Assembly (NCBI GenBank): GCA_963924555.1 | Contig: OZ004593.1 | Coordinates: 6,940,480 to 7,004,479 of the forward strand | Reading direction: 5' to 3' | From: Crambe crambe | Lineage: Eukaryota; Porifera; Demospongiae; Poecilosclerida; Crambeidae | Length of the DNA stretch: 64,000 nt | Shown: one piece after another, positions 42,112 to 50,807 of the stretch | How positions within the stretch are numbered: the stretch's first letter is position 1 | Layout of the letters: every line of letters begins with the position of its first letter | Notes under the pieces: model-generated | What the model was told of the DNA's origin: nothing | Seen by the model: the letters and a program-made list of their open reading frames with translations, nothing else | Databases searched by the model: none | Made by a program: the position numbers and the translations under genes

Positions 42112-42612
42112 TTAATGTGGGGCTGAAGGATTGTCTGTCGAAGCAAGTGCTGCCCATTCCTTGCCAGTCACTTGAACTTGCTTACACGTATTGATGGCAG
42201 AGGCTAAACATATGGCCAGTTGATGTTTGCACATTAGACTGTCTCCCTTCACACAGACACTGTACACAAATGACGGACAGCTGCAGTACAAGGAGCTCTC
42301 AAAGCAGATGTAGTGTTTGTTGCTGGTTCCCTGGACCTGGTACAGTTTCCTCAAGGGTGAGCTGCAGATATAGCAAGTGATACAGTCCCTTTCCACCAGG
42401 TCCAGTGCATGCAGCAGATTCTGTGGAAAGATGGAATGAAGTGCTGAGAGGTGGGCATCAGATATGCTCCCTTGGTCTTCATTCTCTATAGCCAGGAGGA
42501 GTTGCTCTACTACTTCTAATAAGAGCACACCATCAGACTCAAGATGGGTAGTAGTAGAAATGGACTTGGACAGGATAGAACAATGTTTTTTGCAGTCCAT
42601 GATTTCTGCCAT
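42112..42612 (-). CDS. ZSWIM7: SWIM-type zinc finger protein 7 (SWS1)
   Basis: One open frame of 166 residues (human 140), intronless here. The SWIM zinc finger is visible as YCSCPSFVYSVCVKGDS followed by LMCKHQLAICLASA, the CxC...CxH pattern. Upstream blocks such as LHALDLVERDCITCYICSS and LYQVQGTSNKHYICFES match the family order. ZSWIM7 pairs with SWSAP1 in the Shu complex and promotes RAD51-dependent homologous recombination. The ATG at 42610-42612 is the first in frame. The 3' end is 69 bp from the FAM20B stop on the opposite strand, so their 3' UTRs probably overlap. Confidence 0.92.
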   Translation of the reverse strand: MAEIMDCKKHCSILSKSISTTTHLESDGVLLLEVVEQLLLAIENEDQGSISDAHLSALHSIFPQNLLHALDLVERDCITCYICSSPLRKLYQVQGTSNKHYICFESSLYCSCPSFVYSVCVKGDSLMCKHQLAICLASAINTCKQVQVTGKEWAALASTDNPSAPH

Positions 42613-42688
42613 GACAATTAACACAAATGTTCATTAGCATAAAATGCAGCAGCTGTCCTGAATGATCATGTAACAAATTACATAATGA

Positions 42689-44767
42689 TTATTTATATGC
42701 CAATTTAGACTTTCTGATTTCTTGTGCCTTCAGAAATAGTTTTTGAGTATCAGAGATTGGGTAGTTCTGAATAAATGCACGAGAGAATGTGACTGACACC
42801 ATACAGGGATCGATGAAAGCTTACTTGTAAAAGTTTCATGCAAGCACCAAAATCAGCCTTGAGCAGCTGGTCTCTGATGGAACTGCCAACATAAGTAATT
42901 ATTGATCATGATTATGCCAGATACAGGAACTGATGTGCACTTACATCAACATGGCACCACAAAAACATAGGAGGAATGAAAAACGCTTTTCATCTGCAAA
43001 GAGAGAATCCCAAATTCTGATCACCTCTACAAGACAAGATTAGTGATGCAATGATCAATGGTTGAAGAAGCACAAATATCATACCAGGAAGAAGGAATTC
43101 CTGCGAGAGCAGTAAAGTGATCCATCTGAAGCCAAAATAGGTCGCATCCATTCCAGTTTTCACCTGAATGTATGTATGTATGTATGTATGTATGTATGTA
43201 TCACTATGTATGTATAATGTAGTACCTCTGGAAGGAAATTGGCTGACTCACCAGGTGGGTATGGAGTTCCTGATCCTTCTGTTCCAGTAATGTCATCAGA
43301 CTCTGCAAAGATCCGCCTACAGTACAATCTAATCTCAAGTGACAAGGAGGCTAGCTCACTGACCTATGCCAGCTTGTGATAAGTCTAGTTTTTTGGTGAA
43401 CTTGTCTCCTATTTCTGTCATGAGAGATGTGAAGCAGAAGAAAGTGTCTGCTTCTGCATGGGCTGCAAGTGGAAACATGTATGTATGTATGTATGTATGC
43501 ATGTATGTATTTATGTCTGTGTGTATGTATGTATGTATGTATGGGTTGGCAAGTAGCTACCTTTCCATTTGTTATCTGGGTGCTGTGCAAACACATAGTA
43601 GAGGGGACCGATGATTTCATTCATGCCCTGTACATAACCAATGCCAGTGTTGGTCTTAGCGTAAAGGAATAACAGTCGCTCCACCACCTGACAATACAAC
43701 ACTCAATATACTGAGAAAAGAGAGAGTTGAGCTTGCCTCCCAGTGTGCTTCTTCCCCTTCTTTCAAAGAGAAGAACACTTCATTCTCTTTGGAAGTTCTC
43801 TGATGGGATACCTAAAAGATCAGAGTGTGTCATTGTGACAGATTTAGAGTACACAAAATGTTCATACATTTCTGATACCTCCCCTGGAAGTGGCGACTTG
43901 CTGAGTGGGAAGAGATGAACGGTCCACTCTCTTCTTGAGTGCATCTATGTTCATGACTGTGCCAGTGTTGAATTGTTTTTGTGGGTAAGGTGTGGGCAGT
44001 TGGAAGAAGGACATGTCTGGATACAAACGACGGGTGTCATGATCTATTTGAAGGAGAACGTCATTGTCTTCAAAGTAGCGATGCCATGTGCTCAGTGGGT
44101 CAGGATTCAGAGGCTGAAAGAATAGAGGAGGGAATAGATGATAAGGAAGGAGGTAGTAAAGGAAAACATAACTAACATGATCCACTATCTCCCCAGAATC
44201 ACTCTCTTCCATTGCATGTGGACTGCTCAGTATTTCACTTCGCAGGCGCAAATACGACTCCCTGAAAGGACGAAATGTTCACAGTTATAGCAACTGTTAG
44301 TGCTTGAGCTGTGACCTGCTGAACAAGGAATTAGTACCTTTGCTCAGTGAGGGCAGCATCCCAGTCAGATCTTCTCCTTGGAAGGTAGCCAAAGAGCAGC
44401 TACACATGTTTACAAAGGGAAAGTGTGAGGGGTGGGGCTGCCTATTTGTCAGTATTAAACATACTTTCCAACAAGTGGCTCTTATTCCTTCTTCATCTGG
44501 ACAACCTGCACAACACATGTACCAAGATAATTGCCAGCTGATTAAGCATTAGTTGATAGGCCACCTTGGAAGCAGAGCTGCCTCAGGCGTTTCATGTCCA
44601 CCTCAGGACCAGATGTAAGGACTTCTCTGAACTCTGCTAGCCTTTGGAAAAGACGACATAATAACCTACATACGCACTGACCTCTAGCCAAGTCACCTAG
44701 CCTTTCTCCCTTTTGAACACGATGCTGCAGTAGATTCCTTCATCAAGGGAGAACTATCCGCAGCCAT
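42689..44767 (-). CDS. TBC1D13: TBC1 domain family member 13 (Rab GTPase-activating protein)
   Basis: Multi-exon minus-strand gene. The start exon encodes [20 protein letters not shown] from ATG 44765-44767. Later exons give [33 protein letters not shown] (TBC motif A region), [68 protein letters not shown] (the Q-finger YVQGMNE) and [12 protein letters not shown]. The gene ends in [16 protein letters not shown] with a TAA at 42689-42691. Human TBC1D13 (400 residues) is a GAP for Rab35 acting in membrane traffic. Not every exon edge was resolved. Two introns contain (ATGT)n microsatellites (about 43168-43201 and 43478-43543). The start overlaps by two bases an ATG on the plus strand upstream of COG7. 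Confidence 0.93.
43478..43543. repeat. (ATGT)n microsatellite in a TBC1D13 intron
   Basis: About 15 tetranucleotide units, somewhat interrupted. A second shorter array of the same tetranucleotide lies at 43168-43201 in another TBC1D13 intron. Confidence 0.93.
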
Positions 44768-44852
44768 GGTAGAATTCATGATCCACCCAGTCACTAGCCA
44801 CTCCCACCCCCTTGCTCTGATCCAATTGAACGAAAAAAAATTGGAATCAGGA

Positions 44853-47800
44853 ATGGATTTTAGCAAATTTTCAGATGCAGACTTTGAGGTGAAGGACTGG
44901 GTGAATGGAGCACTGGCAGCTCATAAAGAGGCACAGACACCTCTAGATGTGAGTGACGGTTGATATTTTTGTCATTGAGGTATGTCTATGGACCTATGGG
45001 GTTGGGAAGGCACACACCTCTACTCTAGTCATGAAACTACAACTCTTCATACAAGAAGTCAACAATGCACTTGAAGAAACTAGTGGGAGCATGTTGCAGA
45101 ACCTCCCAAGGTCAGGGTGTAGTGGTAAAGCCACTGGACGGTATAGCAGGTGGATGTTTGGTGCAGGGTTCTACGAGATGTGGAGGCAGTGCGACAGGAG
45201 GCTACCTTGCTACGTGAACAGATGCAGATAGTCAAGGAAGATATCAAGAAGGTGTGGCTAATTGGAGGATAGGATTTGAGTTAGTGATGTGATGCAGGTG
45301 GAGAGAGAGACGGCTCAGTCTATGCAGACATTAGTGGAGTTGGACAGCATTAAAGGGCGCATGCAGAGCTCGCTGGAAGCACTGCGGGAAGCTGATAATT
45401 GGACCACTCTTTCTGCCGATGTAGAAGATGTTTTCTCCTCCCAAGATACTACAAAGGTGAAGTAAATGTGACCAGACCAGGTTACTTATTGAAATATTCC
45501 TCACAGATAGCTGAGAAACTTGCTGGAATGCAACAGAGTCTGGTAAGTGGTCACTAATCCTTGATTAACTTTTATGACTGTTGTGCGACTGTTTCTTGCC
45601 TCCTCAGCATGTACTTCATGATGTTCCTGACTTTGAGGAGCGCTGGAAGTACCTGGAGAGTTTGAAGAATAGACTGGAAGCTATGGCCTCTCCTCTTCTC
45701 ATCACTGCATTCAATACTCACTCTGCTGGTATTCAATGCAGTACAAATGTATAATAATTATGCTTGCTCATTTCTCTTCCTTTTTTGAGCAGAGGAGGCT
45801 AAGAAATATGTGACCATATTCTACGAGATAGAGCGTTCAGCTCAACTGAAGAATTATTATATTGGCTGCCATAAGGTCTCAGTCAATGTAGGTGGAATTG
45901 AACTAGTACTGTCTCTTTTTCCTACAGGGAAGTATTTTGCAGCTATGGAGTTCTCTCCATTCTCCCACTGCTCCTCTCCTCTCCTACATCTCAACCTTTT
46001 ATGATGAGCTGCTGGCCAAGTGGCATGCTGAGGTACATGCATGGATGTGTGTGTGTGTGTGTCTGAGGTACGTATGTGTTTGTTTCAGTTTGCATGGTGT
46101 AAGCAAGTAAACCTGGATCCCTTGGAGGTTCTGCCAGCACTCTTCACTCAGTCTCTTGACAGTATTTCTCTTGGTCAGCTTATCAATGTCACAGTACAGG
46201 ACAAAACTGTCAGCAATGCTCCAGTGACTTTGCTGGACTTGAAGCTAGTATGTATATTAAGATAGCTACAGTGTATTTTAGAGGTTGTGATATGTATGGA
46301 TCTTAGGTTGGTCTGAGATTTGTGAGTGGTTTGGAGAGAGCTATGGGTATTGTTGAAGGAGTCCAGGAAGAAAGGAGGCTGGGTCTCTTTCACTTAATGG
46401 AGAGTATTCACAGACCTTTCTGCCAGCAGCTTGTGCGTTACCCAGCCATGGAGACACACCTGCTGAGGCAGCAGCTGCATAGCATTGATCTGGTAATTGG
46501 CAGTCAATGAAGGAGGTAATTGGATGATTTGCTTATTTTGGTTTCAGTCTGTGAGTGGAGGGTTTGAGGAAGGTGTAGGTGTGATGAGTGACTCTGTGGC
46601 CTGGGTATTCCAATTTGCCTCTGAAGCAGTTGAGCGTTGTCTCCAACTAACAGGAGGCTGGGGACTGAATGGGCTACTCAAGGCACTGCAGGTTAGGAAG
46701 CTGGAAGGAAGTCCTACTTTCAAACTTTATATGCATAATAACGTCCAGACTCTATTCTCGCAATACGTGTCCAAAATCTCCTCTGGTATTCACCAGCTGA
46801 GGAGGGAATGTGGCTTCAAGGCAGGAGAAGAGTGGATAGACCTTCAGCATGCATTTACTCTCATCCAGATTTGTGGTGATATTCTGCTTCGAACTCAGAA
46901 CCTTGCCGAACAGCTGTCTCATTCCATTCTCAATGCTGCCCCAAATCTACTACACCCTGCCTCTTCAGCCATACCCTTCAGTTACTATGACTATCTAGCT
47001 GTGTACCACCCTGAGGAGCGGACAGCAGCAATTGAACTCCTGACCTCACTACAAAATGGTTAGAACTCATTGTCTGGCATATAATACTCAATAATCTTTG
47101 CCTAGAACTACAGGCAAGGAGGTGTGGTCACTGTTAGGCTCACTGTTCAATCAAATGCAAGGACTAAATGAACAGTCGCACAAGTTTGCTTTTGACATCA
47201 TCTTCTATCCTCTCAAGAAGAAATTAGAAAATGTTCCTCATTTACAGGTCCGTTTTGTCTATATACTCTGTCTGTATACTCTCTGTATACTGATCTGGTA
47301 TGATCATTACAGGTATGGAAAACAGGTGTTACTAGTCCCATAGAGAGTCCGAGAGCTATCAGTGATGATTTGCCTCAATTCTCCCTCTCCCCTCTCCCTT
47401 ACATCACTGAGGTATACATAATGCAATATCACTTTTTCTTAATGATGATGTCTTTTGTCTTGTTTTGAAGATTGGTGACTACTTGTTGACATTACCTCGA
47501 CAACTTGAACCCTTTACCTCCCAGGACAGTGCTGCTCTGAGCTATGCCTTGCAGCATGGTAGCCTTCCATTTCCTGATGACCAATCACTGGCCAGAGAGG
47601 AGGAAGGAGACCCACATCCCTCAGACCAATGGTTGGGAGCTGTAGCACGAGGCACTATGGAAACGTATTCTCATCAGGTCTTGCTGATTCCTTCCCTTCC
47701 TCCAGCTGCTTCACTCCAGTTGGCCACTGATATAGGTCAGACAAAATCATTACTGTGGATTAGATAGACAAGTTTCTTCTTGTACAGCTTATCTCTGCAA

Positions 47801-48021
47801 TGTCTTAGCTGCACTGGGACAAGTGCCAAGTCAGCAATTAGTTCAGCTTGAGAATCTCCTGAAGTCTACAGACCGACAGGAGTAAGTACTGTCATCACAG
47901 GGGGTTGATTAATTCGATATGGGCCTGGCTTGATTTGTAATTCTTTTCACAAAGGTTTGAGAAACTAAAGGACTCTTCTTCACTTTATGCAAGTGTCTGT
48001 AAACTCAGAACTTGGCACTGA
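44853..48021 (+). CDS. COG7: Conserved oligomeric Golgi complex subunit 7
   Basis: Seventeen exons: 44853-44948, 45010-45110, 45167-45251, 45298-45456, 45507-45542, 45608-45728, 45793-45875, 45928-46032, 46089-46247, 46307-46492, 46548-46691, 46749-47058, 47114-47247, 47313-47411, 47471-47735, 47788-47881, 47955-48021 (2244 nt, 747 residues; human 770). Matching blocks include [103 protein letters not shown] and LPFPDDQ. COG7 is a lobe-B subunit of the COG tether for retrograde Golgi vesicles. Met 44853 is preferred over the upstream ATG at 44766 because it matches the family N-terminus. Intron 11 (46692-46748, 57 bp) has no stop and keeps frame. The last exon and 3' flank are duplicated downstream. 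Confidence 0.96.
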
Positions 48022-48095
48022 CCATCATCATACCTCATTTCAGTTCATTTTGAATTTTTTCTTGAATTTAATGGTTGTGTACCTGTGAGTGCCAC
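47874..48095. repeat. Duplicated COG7/DNTTIP2 convergent 3' segment, copy A
   Basis: Contains the functional end of COG7 (donor of exon 16, intron, exon 17). Its continuation resembles, on the minus strand, the last codons of DNTTIP2 in decayed form (FKKKFK region). Copy B is at 49752-49926. Homology resumes after the transposon at about 48841 (ctctgcagttc). Confidence 0.85.
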
Positions 48096-48809
48096 CATAG
48101 ACTATAGAGGTTCCAGAATGGACTGGAAATGATTAATTACATCCGCCTTGCGGTGTTCCGTATATTTATGGTAATACTTACCGGATATTGTATTCTGGGC
48201 CGGCTGTTTCCATCAATTAATTAACTGTCTAGTGAATTTCTACAACCAAATATGTATCCCAAATGGATAAAAACAATACCATGCAACACTGCAAACTTTA
48301 TATGAACTGCTTATATTACAGTATGAGCTGGATAGGTTAAACTTGGTCCTAGAAAATTACGCAAAGCAGGTATACTATTTGACAAAGAAAGGTGTAGTAG
48401 TTAGTAGCAATGTAGTAGAAAGTTGATATGTATCTTTTAAAACAATTTACTAACATGTACTTCAAGTCCTCAACCACATTAACTATGGATGATAGAACTA
48501 CTTCAGGAGATAAAATTACACAAAGTATTTATATGCAATTTTAACTGCTAGAGCACACTTTAACTCGAGTTTTGCTCTGACAATAATCCCAGGGTCTTGG
48601 CATCTTGTAGTATAGTCTCCCTGGCAGAGTTCAGCCTCTTCATAGCCACTTACAAGCTTGTACGGTTAACCACTAAAGTGATCTTTCCTGTTCATGGAGA
48701 TACAGCTGCAGCGCAATAGGCGCAACACGGATATCACACGACCGGAAGTGCTTGTTAATATTAATTTAATAGGCGTTTCCAGTCCATGTAGGAACCTATA
48801 TAGTCTATG
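48096..48809. mobile_element. 714-bp non-autonomous foldback DNA transposon (MITE-like)
   Basis: Terminal inverted repeats of 34 bp (48096-48129 and 48776-48809) begin catagactata and match at about 30 of 34 positions. They are flanked by the 7-bp direct repeat GTGCCAC at 48089-48095 and 48810-48816. The duplicate copy B of this locus has a single GTGCCAC (49920-49926) and no element, so the empty site is preserved. No open frame for a transposase exists inside. The superfamily is not assigned. Confidence 0.88.
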
Positions 48810-48979
48810 GTGCCACTATACTAAATTACTAATGAATCTGCTCTGCAGTTCTAATACACGTGGGTGGTAAAGATCGTTAATACCCATGCGACGGTAAAGA
48901 AAATACACTATTGAGTTGGTACGTGAGTGTACAAACTGCCGATATCTCTGACACAAAGCTCTGGTCACAGCAAAACGAG

Positions 48980-49738
48980 ATGTCTGAAGCTATGCTGAAG
49001 GATTATATGAATGAAGATACGCTGAAGCATTATCTATGCTCTCTGGATGACCCTGATGAACCTGCCATTTTGACTCGGTATTTCACCTTCTATTCCTTGT
49101 TGCCTGACTTGAGAGACAAGATCGTGCTGGATTTGCCTTGTGGCATGGGGCACAAAGCCAGGAAATTCATTTCACAGTCCAGGGCAAAGAAGGTGATTGC
49201 AGTAGATATAGTCGAGAAGCAGCTGGAAATGTCTAAGGAGGCAGATGTTGCTGCTGGAATCAAACCAGGCCAGATAGAGTATGTGCTTCATGATGCGAGA
49301 AAACCTAAAGTGGTGGCTGATCTCTGCATCAATGTCCACCTGTTCTGCTTCGCACAGGAATACACCGAATTGCTGGGCATGTCTCGCTCTATCTACCTCA
49401 ACCTGAAGCCTGGAGGGGCCTGTTATAGCATCATGTGCTCTCTGAGTAGAGACAACAAGTTAGTGAAACAGTTTGAAGATTTTGATGCTAAAATTCTTCA
49501 GGTTGATCCTTGGCAAGGAGATATTCACAAGGCTAGAAGGTTCCATTATGTGTGTAGAGGTTTCAATTATAATATTTATGTGTGGGAGTATGAAGTTGTG
49601 TGCCAGGCTTTGAAGGAGGTGGGGTTCTCTAACGTGGAGCTCCATCCATACCAAGAGGACCCATCATACAGTGGCAAGCTAAATTTACCATTGTTTAATT
49701 CCATTGTTCAAGGAAATGTTGTCATAGCTACAAAATAG
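48980..49738 (+). CDS. Intronless class I SAM-dependent methyltransferase
   Basis: Single frame of 252 residues from ATG 48978-48982 region (ATG at 48980). Motif I is VLDLPCGMGHKAR, followed by KKVIAVDIVEKQLEMSKEA (SAM ribose-binding acidic residue), IEYVLHDARKP (motif II) and NLKPGG (motif III). The C-terminus YEVVCQALKEVGFSNVELHP is typical of small-molecule methyltransferases of the bacterial and fungal type. The substrate is unknown. It has no intron, unlike almost every neighbour, and it lies between the two copies of a duplicated segment. It may be a horizontally acquired gene or a retrocopy. No poly(A) tail was seen downstream. An upstream open extension lacks an ATG. Confidence 0.85.
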   Translation: MSEAMLKDYMNEDTLKHYLCSLDDPDEPAILTRYFTFYSLLPDLRDKIVLDLPCGMGHKARKFISQSRAKKVIAVDIVEKQLEMSKEADVAAGIKPGQIEYVLHDARKPKVVADLCINVHLFCFAQEYTELLGMSRSIYLNLKPGGACYSIMCSLSRDNKLVKQFEDFDAKILQVDPWQGDIHKARRFHYVCRGFNYNIYVWEYEVVCQALKEVGFSNVELHPYQEDPSYSGKLNLPLFNSIVQGNVVIATK

Positions 49739-49751
49739 CTCTGCCTCAGCC

Positions 49752-49926
49752 CAACAGGAGTAAGTATTGTCATGTCTATGGGCCTGGCTTGATTTGTAAT
49801 TCTTGTTTCACAAAAGGTTTGAGGAACTTATGTAAGCATCTGCAAATTCAGAACTTTGCACCGATCATCATTAGTTCTTTTTGAATTTTTTCTTGAATTT
49901 AATGTGGTTGTGCCTGCGAGTGCCAC
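49752..49926. repeat. Duplicated COG7/DNTTIP2 convergent 3' segment, copy B
   Basis: Matches 47874-48095 along most of its length: donor gagtaagta, the string gggcctggcttgatttgtaattctt, the acceptor and a shortened COG7 exon 17 (about 16 bp lost, with frame destroyed), and tttttgaattttttcttgaattta. In this copy the minus strand encodes the intact DNTTIP2 C-terminus. It is thus a dead COG7 end and a live DNTTIP2 end. Confidence 0.88.
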
Positions 49927-50746
49927 TCATGGATTTACTCTGCAGTTCCAAGTACTTCTTGTGCTGGTAACTTTTAAAGCTTTCATCAGACAGCAACTCG
50001 TCCACTAAACTCTGCTTTTGTTGTCGCCGTGGGATACGGCTGGAGTAGAAGTCAGCTGAGCCAGTCACAACCCTGCCCTTTTGGAAGTAACGTGGAAGTT
50101 TCTTGGAGTCATTTGCTTTGTAATGGCGTGAAGGATCCAGTGCATTTCTCATCCTGAGTAGCTTCAAGTCATTCTTCAACTGTGGAGTCAGATGAGGAGC
50201 ACGCATGTCAAACCACTTACTACCAGCAGAACTTTCTCTAGCCATCTATAAAAGCACAAAATAATGGTAACAGTTTCACTGAACATTTCATCTACAGTGC
50301 AGTACCTTTTTCATCCTTTTAACTGCATATCTTGATTGGCTGATTGGAGGAGCGCACTCTTTTCGCTCAAAGTCTGAAGTGATGATTGATTTCTTTAAGA
50401 GATCTTTGGGTGCTTGTTTCTGACTGCATACTCTTTTCTCACATCTGCTTGATCCCATTAGAGCAGTAACCATCTTATCAGGGTCAGAGGTGAAATACAG
50501 CTGTGGCTGTGGACCTGGATCCAATTCTGAGGCTAGTTCCACAATATGGTTTGGTTTATTTGTCTCAAATGAGATGTCAGGAGGACTGCTTGGTGGCTCC
50601 ACCTTCTCTGTATCTAAGTCCATGACATTTTCATCCTTCTTTTCCAATGATATGAAATCACCAATTGCACTGCCATCACCTTTAGTTTCCACCGAACTAC
50701 TAGTTGACAGAGCAGCCTCAAGTTTAGCAGAACGACGAGTTCTCAT
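49871..50746 (-). CDS. DNTTIP2: DNTTIP2 / Fcf2 pre-rRNA processing protein
   Basis: Two exons: 50306-50746 and 49871-50245 (816 nt, 271 residues). The C-terminal Fcf2 domain is complete: WFDMRAPHLTPQLKNDLKLL, NALDPSRHYKANDSKKLPRY, GRVVTGSADFYSSRIPRR and QSLVDELLSDESFKSYQHKK, with a basic nucleolar tail (KFKKKFKKN). Just before it comes LKKSIITSDFERKECAPPIS, also conserved in human. Fcf2/DNTTIP2 acts in the small-subunit processome. The human protein is much longer (756 residues) because of a disordered acidic N-terminus absent here; yeast Fcf2 is about this size. The start at 50744-50746 gives MRTRRSAKLEAAL. The last 30 codons overlap the duplicated segment. Confidence 0.93.
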
Positions 50747-50807
50747 GGTAGCCACGCGGTAAAATCGTGAGCTGGTAAAGATCGTTAAGATCAAATAATC
50801 TACTTGG

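Noticed and set aside
44766-44852. Upstream ATG giving COG7 a 29-residue extension
   Set aside because: The family N-terminus starts at MDFSKF (44853), and the extension overlaps the TBC1D13 start.
48022-48979. Possible transposase gene inside the 714-bp element
   Set aside because: No open frame of useful length on either strand between 48096 and 48809.
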